Source: Aestuariivirga sp. (GTDB taxonomy: Bacteria; Pseudomonadota; Alphaproteobacteria; Rhizobiales; Aestuariivirgaceae). From it: a stretch of DNA of 64,000 nt. The position numbers and the translations under genes were made by a program. The stretch lies in NCBI RefSeq assembly GCF_020252395.1, contig NZ_JADCDB010000004.1, forward strand, positions 62,001-126,000, read 5' to 3'. Under the pieces are notes generated by a model that was given only the letters and a program-made list of their open reading frames with translations, was not told where the DNA came from and made no database searches. Positions 9,056 to 19,401 of the stretch are shown here, one piece after another; the first letter of the stretch is position 1, and each line of letters opens with the position of its first letter.

Positions 9056-9179
9056 CGTTTTCCGAGAGCAGCGCGCGCTGAGCCGGGTCACGCCTGGAGC
9101 ACGCCGCAGGTACGGGATCGACCCTCCACACAGGCAGACCGGCCGGGCCGCCGGCGGCTTCCGCCCGTCGATCGCGGCA

Positions 9180-11134
9180 TCACGCCATGCCGAGCAGGCG
9201 CTTGCGCTGCATCGCCCAGGCGCCGATCAACCGGTCCGCCGTGATGCCGATGAAGGCGATGCCGAGGCCGGCGAGAAGGCCGCGGCCCGTGTCGGCCCCC
9301 GGCAGCGCCTTGTAGATTTCCTGGCCAAGATCGCGCGAGCCGATAAGCGCGGTGATGGCCACCATGGCCAGCGCCATCATGATGGTCTGGTTGATGCCCA
9401 GCAGGATTTCCGGGAAGGCGATGGGAAGCTCCACCTTGCGCAGGCGCTGCCACTTGGTGGCGCCCGAGGCGACGGCGGCCTCTGTGGTGGCGGCCGGCAC
9501 GCGCAGCAGGCCAAGATAGGTGAAGCGGATGGCCGGCACCGTCGCATAGGCCAGCATGGCGATGACATTGGAGACATCGCTGGTCTGGAACAGCATGATG
9601 ACGGGGATCAGGTAGATGAAGCTCGGGAAGGTCTGCAGCGTGTCGCAGACGCCGCGCGTGACACGCGCGGCACGCGGGCTGTGCGCCGCCCAGATGCCGA
9701 TGGGAATGCCGATCAGCACACAGAGGATGGTGGCGCCGGTGACGAGATAGATCGTCAGCATCAGGGGCTCCCAGAAACCCGCGAGCATCATGAAGCCGAA
9801 GAGGCAGACAGGCAGCAGCGCCAGCCGCCAGCCCGAGAAGTGATAGCCGATGGCGGCGAGCACGCCGAGCATCACCGGCCAGGGCAGCCAGAGATAGAAA
9901 TTGCGGAGCGGCAGCATGAGCCAGACGGTGAGCCAATCACGCAGCGGTTTGATGTAGGGGAAGAGCTCCTTCGACACCCAGCGTACGGCGCTGTTGATGG
10001 GGCCGCCATAGGAGAGCGTCAACTCCTTGGGCAGCACGGCGAAGGCGTGGAAAAAACCTGCCGCGGCGCCGGAGGCCGCCAGGAGCAGCAGGAAAAGCGA
10101 GATGTGCGGATGGCGGACGATGAAGCCGGTCTTGGGCGCCGAATGCTCCGGCACCTTGCGCATATAGGCCTGGGTGAGCCGGTCGAGCACGATGGCGATA
10201 AGGGTGATGGCGACACCCTGCTCCACCGCCTTGCCGATCTGCAGCTGCTGCAGCGAGAACAGGAGCTTCTGCCCCAGCCCCGAGGCCCCGACGAGCGAGG
10301 CGATGACCACCATGGCCAGCGTCTGCATGACCACCTGGTTAAGGCCCAGCATCAGCGTCTTTTCGGCCGCCGGGATTTCAACCTTCCACAACAGCTGGCG
10401 CGGCGTGCAGCCGGCCATGCGGCCCGCCTCGATCACGTCCTGCGGCACGGTGCGGAGCCCCAGGATGGTGCAGCGGGCCATGGGCGGCAAGGCGAAGCCG
10501 AAGGTCGCCAGCATGGCCGGCACCTGGCCGAAACCGAAGAGAATGACGACGGGTCCGAGATAGGCCATGTGCGGGGTGGCCTGCATCACGTCGAACACCG
10601 AATTGAGCACGCGCTCGACGCGCGCATTGCGCGTGGCCCACAGGCCGAGAGCGAGCCCGAGCGCCGCGGCGAGCGGCACGGTGACAAGCACGATGGAGAG
10701 CGTCTGCATCGCGTCCTGCCACAGGCCGAAGATGGCGAGGTAGAAGGCCGAGAGGCCACAAAAGATGGCAAGCCGGCGGCCCCCCGCCCAGTGGCCGAGA
10801 ATGGCCGTGCCGCCGACGATGGCGACCCAGGGGAGCGGCGGCAGGTTCAGTGCCGGAAAGCCGCGGAACAAGAGGGCCTCGGAAAGCCATAACGGCCAAG
10901 ACAGAAGCCATGACAAGGCACGTGTCACCGGCTTCGCCGCCGCAGAGAACCACACGAAGGCCTGTGTCACCCAGTCACGGAAGGGGATGGCCCATTCGGC
11001 GGGCCAGCGCTGCAGCGGCGGCCAGATCCAGGCCGCGGCGGCGCCGAGGAGGATGATCGCGACCACAACCGTGGCCAGCGGCAGCCGCGGCGCGGGTGCG
11101 AACTGCGGTGCGGCCAGGGCTTGACCGCCGCCGT

Positions 11135-11138
<4 letters not shown>
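9180..11138 (-). CDS. Double-length ABC permease, glycine betaine/TMAO type
   Basis: A 652-residue inner-membrane protein with about 12 hydrophobic segments in two halves. Each half ends in an OpuAB/ProW-type permease domain with its own coupling loop: EAGRMAGCTPRQLLWKVEIP in the first and EAAVASGATKWQRLRKVELP in the second. So one gene supplies both subunits of the pore. Family members import quaternary amines (glycine betaine, choline, proline betaine) or TMAO. It is the last gene of a minus-strand operon; its start overlaps the ATPase stop by four bases. The double-length form and the neighbours resemble TmoW of marine Roseobacter TMAO transporters, which I state from memory of the family and have not aligned. 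Confidence 0.88.
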
Positions 11139-12160
<1,022 letters not shown>

Positions 12161-12236
12161 GATCGGCCGGTCCGAAGTGTGCCTGTGAAGACGCAGGGCA
12201 CATGCGCGCCCCGCGTCCCCCCGATTGAGGTGAACG

Positions 12237-13175
12237 TCACTGCAGCCAGGACTTGACCGTATCCTGGTTGGTCTCGATCCACTTCTTGGCGGCTTCTTCG
12301 GGCGTCAGGCCATCGACGTCCACCAGCGCGGCGGCAGCGGCGATCTGCGGGTTGGTGAAGCTCACCTTCTTCAGGATGGCGGCGGCCTTGGGCCACTTCT
12401 GGTCAAGCTCCTTGGAGCCAACTTTCTTCAAGTAGCCGCTGGCTGGCGCACCGCAGTCATAGACGGCGTCCGGGTTCTGGCCCCACTTCGGGTCGGTGAG
12501 GCAGGCGGGTTCGTATTTCGGGAACTCGACAAACTGGCCATCGAACTTCGCCTCGATGAAGTTGGGCGTCCAGTTAAAGAGCACAATCGGCTCCTTGCGG
12601 TCATAGGCCGCCTGGAGTTCGGCCCACAGGGTTGCGGCCTGGCCGACGGGCACTTCCTGGAAGTTCATCTTCAGCGCCTGGATGCGCTCCGAATAATGCT
12701 TGCCCCAGTCGGCCGGCGGACCCACGAAGCGGCCCTTGGAACCGGTGTCGGCAGTGGCAAGCTTGGCTGCGCAGGCATCGAGCGCCTTCCAGTCCGGCAG
12801 ACCCGGACACATCTCGTTCATGTAGGAAGGATACCACCAGTCCTCGCGGGTGACAGCCTGGTGCGCGCCGTAATCGACCGCGCCCGACTTCAGCGACTTG
12901 TCGAAGGACTCCGCCATCGAGCCTTCCCAGACCTCGACCTGGAAGTCCATGTCGCCGGCCGCGATGGCGGTGAACTGCAACTGCGTGTCCGACGGCTTGT
13001 ATTCGACCTTGTCGCCCACCGACTCGAGCACCTGACCGATGACGTTGGAGAGCACCACCTGACTCGTCCAGTTGTTGGTCACGATCTTGATCGGATCGCC
13101 CGAATCCTCCGCGAAAGCGCTGCCGGACATGAGGCCCAGGGCTCCGAAAAGAGCGATCATCCTGACATATTTCAT
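12237..13175 (-). CDS. Periplasmic binding protein, glycine betaine/TMAO type (TmoX-like)
   Basis: A 312-residue exported binding protein of the OpuAC family. A signal peptide ends at AFA/ED near residue 22, and the mature protein starts with the family strand IKIVTNNW. Trp-containing motifs (VEVWEG, REDWWYP, FNWTP) are of the kind that build aromatic cages around trimethylammonium groups. Three Cys occur in the second lobe. ATG 13175 is chosen because GGAGG stands seven bases upstream; the open frame extends further but that part does not look like protein. First gene of the transporter operon, divergent from a TorR-like regulator. Whether the ligand is TMAO, betaine or choline cannot be read from sequence alone; TMAO is favoured by the Tor-type sensor next door. 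Confidence 0.85.
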   Translation of the reverse strand: MKYVRMIALFGALGLMSGSAFAEDSGDPIKIVTNNWTSQVVLSNVIGQVLESVGDKVEYKPSDTQLQFTAIAAGDMDFQVEVWEGSMAESFDKSLKSGAVDYGAHQAVTREDWWYPSYMNEMCPGLPDWKALDACAAKLATADTGSKGRFVGPPADWGKHYSERIQALKMNFQEVPVGQAATLWAELQAAYDRKEPIVLFNWTPNFIEAKFDGQFVEFPKYEPACLTDPKWGQNPDAVYDCGAPASGYLKKVGSKELDQKWPKAAAILKKVSFTNPQIAAAAALVDVDGLTPEEAAKKWIETNQDTVKSWLQ

Positions 13176-13263
13176 GCGTTCCTCCGTTAGTGTTCCGCCG
13201 GCAGTTCTCAGTTGCCGGCGCTGCGCTTCACTGTCATGCGCCGGACAGGACCATATCGGCGGG

Positions 13264-13324
13264 CTGTGAAGCCGTTGGTGGAAGTTGGTGAAAGCTGTGG
13301 CGGGACTTGTGAAATCTTGTAAAG
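13264..13324 (+). promoter_or_regulatory. 10-bp-phased direct repeats before the TorR-like gene (putative tor boxes)
   Basis: Between the divergent binding-protein and regulator genes a TTGGTGAAA/TTGTGAAA-like motif recurs every ten bases: GTTGGTGGAA (13274), GTTGGTGAAA (13284), ACTTGTGAAA (13305), TCTTGTAAAG (13315), with weaker copies at 13264 and 13294. Decameric direct repeats on one helix face are how TorR and other OmpR-family regulators bind. The sequence differs from the E. coli tor box, so site identity is inference from layout. Confidence 0.5.
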
Positions 13325-13332
13325 ACAGTTCC

Positions 13333-14049
13333 ATGAAGCCCTCCCCAGCCCATATCCTGATCGTCGAGGACGATCCGGTGACGCGCGCCAAGCTCGCAGC
13401 CTATTTCAAAACCGAGGGCTACCGCGTTAGCGAGGCGGAAGACGGCGAGGCGATGCGCGATATCCTGGCCGCCGACCCCGCCGACCTGCTGATGATCGAC
13501 ATCCAGCTTCCTGGCGAGGACGGGCTCAAGCTGACGCGGGAACTGCGCGCCCAGTCCGACGTGGGCATCATCCTCGTCACCGGACGGAGCGATGCGGTGG
13601 ACCGCATCGTGGGCCTTGAGATCGGTGCGGACGACTATGTGACCAAGCCTTTCGAGCAGCGCGAACTGCTGGCGCGGGCGAAGAACCTGCTGCGCCGGGT
13701 GCGTGGCGGCGGCGGCGCGGGCGCCGCGCCAAAGAAGCGGCAATTCCAAGGCTGGGTCTTCGACCTCGTCAGCCGTACGCTGAGCAGCGCCGAGGGCAAG
13801 TTCGTCGATCTGACGCGCGCCGAGTTCAAGGCGCTGGCGCTGCTCACAGCACATACCGGCCAGGTGCTGTCACGCGACCGCCTGCTGCACGAGATCGCCC
13901 ACCGCGACTGGGACCCGTCCGACCGCACTGTCGACGTGGTGATCCGCCGCCTGCGCAAGAAGCTGGGTGACGACGCGAGCCATCCGCGCCTGATCGTCAC
14001 GTCACATGGAGAGGGCTATCTCTTCGCGGTTCCGCTCGACCGGGCTTAG
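13333..14049 (+). CDS. OmpR-family response regulator, TorR-like
   Basis: A 238-residue two-component regulator. The receiver domain (residues 7-120) has the acidic pair at 13-14, phospho-acceptor Asp56 in LLMIDIQLPG, the Thr/Ser region in ILVTGRSD and the Lys of YVTKPF. The winged-helix output domain (about 140-235) has the family strand VDLTRAEFKAL and recognition segment RTVDVVIRRLRKKLG. ATG 13333 fits the family N-terminus. It faces a TMAO/betaine-type transporter operon across 157 bases of phased repeats and is convergent with a TorS-like kinase, so that kinase is its probable partner. The TorR-like label comes mainly from context. Confidence 0.85.
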   Translation: MKPSPAHILIVEDDPVTRAKLAAYFKTEGYRVSEAEDGEAMRDILAADPADLLMIDIQLPGEDGLKLTRELRAQSDVGIILVTGRSDAVDRIVGLEIGADDYVTKPFEQRELLARAKNLLRRVRGGGGAGAAPKKRQFQGWVFDLVSRTLSSAEGKFVDLTRAEFKALALLTAHTGQVLSRDRLLHEIAHRDWDPSDRTVDVVIRRLRKKLGDDASHPRLIVTSHGEGYLFAVPLDRA

Positions 14050-14057
14050 GGCATCGT

Positions 14058-14099
14058 GCAAGCAAGTGGACTTACTTGCGACGCGAAAGATGCTCCAGT
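14058..14099 (-). repeat. 42-bp dispersed intergenic repeat, copy 1
   Basis: Read on the minus strand this begins ACTGGAGCATCTTTCGCG, followed by a GCAAGT...ACTTGC inverted repeat. A second copy, identical over the first 17-base core and similar over the rest, lies at 28892-28933 on the plus strand. Here it occupies the gap between convergent torR- and torS-like genes and its hairpin may also end transcription. Confidence 0.75.
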
Positions 14100-14118
14100 T
14101 TCACAAGCTGACAAAACT

Positions 14119-17067
14119 TCACGCCCTCACGTGCGAATGCACCTGAGGGCGCGTTGCGCCAGGCCCGTCCTCCACCGCGGCGAGGCGCCGGTCCGCGTCC
14201 GCCAGTGTTGCCGCTATGAGATCGCCGAGGGCGCCCACCGGCTGACGGCAGTCGCCGGTGTCACCACGCTTCGCCGCCATCTCGATAGCGGCGAAGAGCC
14301 GCTGCAGCCCGATGAAGTCTGCAGCCGACGCGGCGCTGAACCCCGCATGCGCAACCGTCGCGATCCGCGCGGCATCGCCGGATGCGAGTGCAAGCTGCAG
14401 CTCCGCCAGCCGTTCCGGAAGCGTCTTTGCGGCGATCGCCACGATGCGGCGCATCTGCTCAGGCCCCATCGATGCAAGATCGGCTTGCCAGGCGGCATCG
14501 TCGATCGCGGATGCTGCCGGAGACGCGCCCATTGCGCGCGCAATCGCGGCGGCCAGCGCCTCCGGCGCCAGCGGCTTCGCCACATAGGAATCCATGCCCG
14601 AGGCGAGATAGGTTTCCACCTCCTGGGCGAAGACATGCGCCGACATGGCGATGAAGCGGACGGGCGATGGCGCCAGCGCCTCGCGGATGAGGCAAGCCGC
14701 CGACAGGCCATCGAGGCCGGGGAGGCTGATGTCCATCAGCACGATGTCAGGTTTCAGTTCTTGCGCCAGCGCGAGGGCCTCGTAGCCATCGCGCGCCACG
14801 CGGCAGGAGTGCCCCAGCGCGGCCATGAAATGCACTGCCACCTCGCGCGTTGCCTCGTCATCCTCGACGACGAGAATCGAGTGGCTTGCAGCCGGCATCA
14901 AGGCGCCTTCACGCGCGGCGGTGGCGGCCGGCGCGCTGGCCTCGTCGAGCACCAGCGCCAAGGTGAAGGTGCTGCCCTGCCCCGGCCCGGATTCGACTTC
15001 GAGCGTCCCGCCCACTGCCTGCGCCAGCCCGCGCGAAATCGACAGGCCGAGACCCGTGCCGCCATAGCGGCGGGTGATCGAACTGTCGGTCTGGGTGAAG
15101 GACTCGAAAATGCTCTGGCGCTTCGCCTCGGGGATGCCGATCCCCGTGTCGGTGACGGAGATGGCAATCTGCTTGCGCCTCTCGCCGGCGGGACTGGCCG
15201 TAGCGCGGAGGCCAACCTTTCCGCTCGGCGTGAACTTGATGGCATTGCTGACAAGGTTGAACAGGATCTGCCGGATCTTCCCGGCATCGCCCTCGAACCA
15301 CGCCGCAACCCCCGGCCCCATCGCAAGCTCGAGCGACAGCCCCTTTTCCTCCGCCGAAGGCCGCATCAGCGAGACGATGCCGGCGAGCGTCTCGTCGAGC
15401 CGGAAAACCACCAGGTCGACGGTGATCTTGCCCGACTCGATCTTGGAATAATCGAGGATGCTGTTGAGGATGCCGAGCAACGCCTCGCCGGAGGCGGAGG
15501 CCGTTGCCAGGCGGTGCGCCTGCTCGGGGCAGGCCGGTCCGTCCTGCAGCAGGCGCAGCATGCCGAGCATGCCGGTCATCGGAGTCCGGATCTCGTGGCT
15601 CATGGTGGCGAGGAATTCGGACTTCGCGCGGCTGGCGCGCTCGGCGGCTTCGCGCGCCGCAGCATGGCTCTTCACCTCATGTTCGAGCTGCGCGGTGCGT
15701 TCGGCCACCAGCTCGCGCAGCTCCTCCCGGTGGCGGCGCAGCTCCTCATTGGTGCGCTCGCGCTCGGCCTCCAGCGCGCTGCGCTGACGCGACACATCGC
15801 GGAAGGCGGTGACGGCCCCGGCGAGGTCCTTCAACTCATGGGTTCCACCCTGCGTCACCTCGACGGCCAGATCGCCGATGGTGAGCCGCCGCATCGCCTG
15901 CGCCAGCTCCTGCAGCCGGCGCACCACGCCACGTTCCACATAGAGCCACACGATCAGCCCCGAGATCAGCACGGCAATCGCCGTGGTGGCGAGCAGCGCG
16001 AGGAGACCCGCCGACACGGCGCGGCCGGCCTGCGCCGAAGCGGCGAGCGCAAAACTGCGCGCATTGCTCACCACGGCCTGCGCCACATTGGTGAGCTTGC
16101 CCGAGAGCAGGCGGTTGCTCTCGGCCACCTGGTCCAGCTCCTCGCCAATGGCGATCAAGCGCAGCCGGTCCTCGAACAGGCTGGAATCGACCTTCATCTC
16201 GCCCACCGCAGAGCGCAGGGCCAGGAGCTGTTCCTCCGCCTGGGACCGCCGGATGGGATCGTCGATGCCGGACACGCGGCGCTTGACGATGCGCAGATTG
16301 GCGGCAAACTCGCCCGACAGCGCCAGCACCTCGTCACGCGTCGCCGCGCGCGACAGGCGGTTGGTCAGCAGTGCCAGCTGCGAGGCGCGCAGGCGCAGTT
16401 CCCACATGCGGTCGAGAAGGTAGATGTCCTGCTCGATCAGCCGGTCGAGCGCGTCATAGGCCAGAGCGCGCATGCCTTCGCCGTCGATGAGGCCATAGAG
16501 ACCCGCCACCACGGCGGAAGCGCCGGCCGAGGCATTCGACACCAGCGTCTCGGAGAGGTCGACGAGGTTGGTCGCGGCGGACAGCGTGCCCTCCGCCCGC
16601 CGGTCAAAGCTGCGCATAAGCTGCAGCCTGGCCGTCACCAGCCGGTTCTGCTCGCCCAGGTTTGCAATGAGGGTTTCGGCATTGCTCGAAAGCTGGCTCA
16701 ACAGCGGATAGTCGAGCTTCGAGAGGGCCGCATCGGCCAAATGGCGGCGGATGTTGGCGGCCAGCGCATTGACCTCCGCGGCATGCCGCGCCCGCGCCGC
16801 CTCGCCGGAAGAGGCGGCCAGCGACTGGCCTGCGGCGAGAATACGGGTGGTGGCATCGCCCGTCGCCTGGGCGACAGCAACCGCCGGCAGCGCTTCCCCG
16901 GTGATGCGTGACTGTGCCTTGGACACGTCACGCAGGATCAACCAGCCGGCCACGCCCGACGACAGCGACAGCGCCGCGATGCCGAGGAAGGCGGCGAACA
17001 GCCGCCCGCCGATGCCAAGCCGCGAAAACAGTTTGTCCCTCCCTGCCCGGGCCTTGCCAGCCGCCAT
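14119..17067 (-). CDS. TorS-like hybrid sensor histidine kinase
   Basis: A 982-residue inner-membrane kinase. Order: first membrane helix (about residues 20-45), a long helical periplasmic sensor (about 45-330), second helix, HAMP, a coiled coil rich in Glu/Arg, the dimerisation domain with FLATMSHEIRTPM (His491), the ATPase domain with NAIKFTPSG, DTGIGIPE and GGTGLGLSIS, a receiver with Asp779 in VLMDISLPG, and a C-terminal HPt domain with VAHAGFSAA (His907). This His-Asp-His chain and the helical sensor are those of TorS, which detects TMAO together with TorT. ATG 17067 has GGAGGG eight bases upstream; the frame is open to 17202. It is divergent from the torT-like gene and convergent with the regulator, which completes the relay. 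Confidence 0.9.
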   Translation of the reverse strand: MAAGKARAGRDKLFSRLGIGGRLFAAFLGIAALSLSSGVAGWLILRDVSKAQSRITGEALPAVAVAQATGDATTRILAAGQSLAASSGEAARARHAAEVNALAANIRRHLADAALSKLDYPLLSQLSSNAETLIANLGEQNRLVTARLQLMRSFDRRAEGTLSAATNLVDLSETLVSNASAGASAVVAGLYGLIDGEGMRALAYDALDRLIEQDIYLLDRMWELRLRASQLALLTNRLSRAATRDEVLALSGEFAANLRIVKRRVSGIDDPIRRSQAEEQLLALRSAVGEMKVDSSLFEDRLRLIAIGEELDQVAESNRLLSGKLTNVAQAVVSNARSFALAASAQAGRAVSAGLLALLATTAIAVLISGLIVWLYVERGVVRRLQELAQAMRRLTIGDLAVEVTQGGTHELKDLAGAVTAFRDVSRQRSALEAERERTNEELRRHREELRELVAERTAQLEHEVKSHAAAREAAERASRAKSEFLATMSHEIRTPMTGMLGMLRLLQDGPACPEQAHRLATASASGEALLGILNSILDYSKIESGKITVDLVVFRLDETLAGIVSLMRPSAEEKGLSLELAMGPGVAAWFEGDAGKIRQILFNLVSNAIKFTPSGKVGLRATASPAGERRKQIAISVTDTGIGIPEAKRQSIFESFTQTDSSITRRYGGTGLGLSISRGLAQAVGGTLEVESGPGQGSTFTLALVLDEASAPAATAAREGALMPAASHSILVVEDDEATREVAVHFMAALGHSCRVARDGYEALALAQELKPDIVLMDISLPGLDGLSAACLIREALAPSPVRFIAMSAHVFAQEVETYLASGMDSYVAKPLAPEALAAAIARAMGASPAASAIDDAAWQADLASMGPEQMRRIVAIAAKTLPERLAELQLALASGDAARIATVAHAGFSAASAADFIGLQRLFAAIEMAAKRGDTGDCRQPVGALGDLIAATLADADRRLAAVEDGPGATRPQVHSHVRA

Positions 17068-17137
17068 GAGGCTTGCCCTCCGGCCGGAACCCGCTAGCTT
17101 CAGGATACAGCGTAAGCTGTTTTCAGGAACCCGCCAA

Positions 17138-18184
17138 ATGAGATCGCTCCTCGCTGCCCTCGCCCTGCTCGCCCTCGCGGGCGCCTGCCGCGCGGCGGAC
17201 ACATGGGCGCTGGAGCGCTGGACACCGCCCTTCGACTATCGCGGCACGCCCTCGGAGATCGCTTACCAGCCACTGGAGAAGGCCCGGAAGCGCTGGCGCA
17301 TCTGCGCCTCCTATCCGCATCTCAAAGATTCCTACTGGCTCTCCGTCAACTATGGCATGGTGCGCCACGCCCGTAAGCTCGGCATCGCACTCGAGATCGT
17401 CGAGGCCGGCGGCTATCCGAACCTTGACAAGCAGAAGGCGCAGATCGCTGGCTGCGCCAAGTCGGCCGATGCTCTGATCGTCGGCGCCGTATCCTATGAC
17501 GGACTGACACCACTCCTGGTGACGCTGTCGAAGCGCATGCCGGTCATCGCAGCGGTGAACGACATCGACAGCGCCGGCGTCGTCGCCAAGTCCGGCGTGT
17601 CCTGGATCAGCATGGGCGAGGCCATCGGGCACTATTTTGCAGCCCTTCATCCGAAGGGCTCGGCCAAGGTACGGGTCGCGTGGTTTCCGGGGCCCAAAGG
17701 CGCGGGCTGGGTGGGCTTCGTCGAAGAGGGCTTTCAGCGCGGCATTGCCGGAAGTTCGGCCGAAATCGTATCGGTCAAATGGGGCGACACCGGTTTCGAA
17801 GATCAGCTGCTGCTGCTCGAGGACCTGCTGGAACAGCACCCCGACGTCGACTACATCATCGGTAGCGCCGTGACGGCGGATGCGGCGGTGAGCCTGCTGC
17901 GCGCCAAGAACCTGACCGGCCGTATCGGCGTGCTGGCCGATTACTTCACCCATGGCACTTACCGCGCCATCAAGCGTGGCAAGGTCATCGCCGCTCCGAC
18001 GGACTTGCCCGTCGTGCAAGGCGAACTCGCCATCGACCAAGCCGTCCGCGCTCTTGAAGGCACGCTGGCGGTTTCTCATGCGGGGCCGGCCATCCGCATC
18101 ATCGACGGCAATAACATCAACGCCACCGACATCAACGACAGCCTGGCGCCTGCATCCTTCAAGCCAACCTTCAAGGTGGAATAG
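17138..18184 (+). CDS. TorT-like periplasmic ligand-binding protein
   Basis: A 348-residue exported protein with a clear signal peptide (MRSLLAALALLALAGACRA) and a type 1 periplasmic-binding fold of the LacI/RbsB kind: YWLSVNYGM at the start, VGAVSYDGL and AVNDIDSAGV in the first lobe, VAWFPGPKGAGW linking to the second, DYIIGSAVTADAAV near the end. The WERWTPPFDY-like N-terminus and overall length resemble TorT, which binds TMAO and the sensor domain of TorS. The Cys near the signal cleavage site could be lipidated but lacks a perfect lipobox. ATG 17138 has AGGAA upstream. It shares a 70-base divergent promoter region with the kinase gene, as torT and torS do in enterobacteria. Confidence 0.85.
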   Translation: MRSLLAALALLALAGACRAADTWALERWTPPFDYRGTPSEIAYQPLEKARKRWRICASYPHLKDSYWLSVNYGMVRHARKLGIALEIVEAGGYPNLDKQKAQIAGCAKSADALIVGAVSYDGLTPLLVTLSKRMPVIAAVNDIDSAGVVAKSGVSWISMGEAIGHYFAALHPKGSAKVRVAWFPGPKGAGWVGFVEEGFQRGIAGSSAEIVSVKWGDTGFEDQLLLLEDLLEQHPDVDYIIGSAVTADAAVSLLRAKNLTGRIGVLADYFTHGTYRAIKRGKVIAAPTDLPVVQGELAIDQAVRALEGTLAVSHAGPAIRIIDGNNINATDINDSLAPASFKPTFKVE

Positions 18185-18341
18185 GACGCAATCGCGACGC
18201 CGGACCGGCGTAGTCTGCCCGGACCGCCGCCGTTTCCGCAGCAAAGCGAATCCGCTGGACAATCGCCATCCACCGCTTGGGCAGTAATGTGGCTTTCACG
18301 GATCTTCGCAATGAAACTCTCCTTTCACCAGGCGGAACACA

Positions 18342-18443
18342 ATGAGCGATGATTTTTTCCGCAACCGCAATGCCGAGGCGGGATTCGCCACGCGCGCCAT
18401 TCGCCTCGGCCGGCGCGGTGCTGCTTTCGGCGGCCGCATATGA
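18342..18443 (+). pseudogene. N-terminal remnant of a trans-sulfuration-type PLP enzyme
   Basis: A 33-residue frame with AGGCGGAA upstream starts MSDDFFRNR and contains GFATRAIRLG, which resembles the conserved N-terminus of methionine gamma-lyase and cystathionine synthase/lyase proteins (GF.TRAIH.G). After about 23 residues it reads into low-complexity Gly/Arg and stops 20 bases before the ureD stop. So it appears to be the 5' stub of a gene lost during a deletion. The match is short and the call is tentative. Confidence 0.35.
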
Positions 18444-18462
18444 GCATGATCCGGCCCGCTCT

Positions 18463-19398
18463 TCAGCGCCAGAGGAATTCCGCGGGCAGGGTTTTCCCCC
18501 GCGCCTCCTCGCGCACGATCCGCCAGAAGCGCCGCACCTCGCGGCGCACGTCGTAGCTTTCAACGCCGGCGGCGCGCAGCACCAGTCCCGCTCCATTAGG
18601 CAGGCGGCTGACGCCGGAAATGGCGCGCGGCGCGTCTGTTGCGAAATTCGTCCCGCAGCGCGCCTTGATGCGCGCCGCCGTCTCGGGCGGGGTGAGGCAC
18701 ATGATGCTGGCGAAGGCATCGAAGCCCTTCATCACCGCCGCATGTTCCACCGTCACGTCGCCCTGCTCGATCAGGAGCTTCTCGGCGAAGAGCTTGCGCC
18801 CGCCCGGGCGGCGCACCGACACCGCCATGGACAGCAGGTCAAGGCCGAAGCGCTCATCCGCGTGGTGATGCTTGCGGCCCGTCATCAGCATCTCGCCATA
18901 GAGCAGCGTCGCGCCCTCGGCGATGACGATGTCGGTCTGGTTGATGAAGCGTGAGCCGCGATAGGGAATGGTGAAGTCCGGCAGATATTCGAGATAGGTG
19001 TTGGGCGCCAGCGTCACCGTTTGGTGCTGCGAGGCGTAATTGGCGTCCATCTGGTGGATGCGGTTGGCGCTCTGCGTGTTGACCTGCGCGCAGGCGCCCT
19101 CTTCGAGATAAATGTCGATCTTGTAGCGGTCACCCTGCAGAATGCCGCCGCCCACCGAGATGATGGCGCAGATCGGCAGGTCCGGCATGGCCTCGTCCCA
19201 GTAGAGCGCCTGCTGCACGAGGAGCGGCGCCACACGGTAGAGGTCATGCAGCACCGAGCGGCCGTGGCGCACCGAGAAGCCCAGCCTCAGCTCGCCGGTC
19301 TTGCCGGGAGCAGCCGCCCGCATCTGCGCAGGCTCGGTCTGGAAGCTGCGCAGTTCCTTCGCACCGTCAAGCTGGCGGAGCCGCTCGTGAAGAGCCAT
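18463..19398 (-). CDS. ureD: Urease accessory protein UreD
   Basis: A 311-residue UreD/UreH protein. Family motifs are GELRLGFSVRHGRSVL near residue 35, ISVGGGILQGD, YEYLPDFTIPYRG (seen here as EYLPDFTIPYRGSRF) and GEMLMTGRKH. UreD docks on apo-urease and, with UreF and UreG, forms the channel complex through which nickel reaches the active site in the cytoplasm. It is the last gene of the minus-strand urease operon, three bases after the ureG stop. The C-terminus ends close to a decayed PLP-enzyme stub, which marks the edge of the operon. Confidence 0.93.
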   Translation of the reverse strand: MALHERLRQLDGAKELRSFQTEPAQMRAAAPGKTGELRLGFSVRHGRSVLHDLYRVAPLLVQQALYWDEAMPDLPICAIISVGGGILQGDRYKIDIYLEEGACAQVNTQSANRIHQMDANYASQHQTVTLAPNTYLEYLPDFTIPYRGSRFINQTDIVIAEGATLLYGEMLMTGRKHHHADERFGLDLLSMAVSVRRPGGRKLFAEKLLIEQGDVTVEHAAVMKGFDAFASIMCLTPPETAARIKARCGTNFATDAPRAISGVSRLPNGAGLVLRAAGVESYDVRREVRRFWRIVREEARGKTLPAEFLWR

Positions 19399-19401
19399 CG
19401 T

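Noticed and set aside
8778-10892. Long plus-strand frame (about 700 codons) opposite the transposase stub and permease gene
   Set aside because: Rich in His, Asp, Arg and Gln with no hydrophobic core; antisense shadow of a membrane-protein gene in GC-rich DNA.
14056-16911. Plus-strand frame of about 950 codons opposite the TorS-like kinase
   Set aside because: Antisense to a complete kinase with all catalytic motifs; no protein features of its own.
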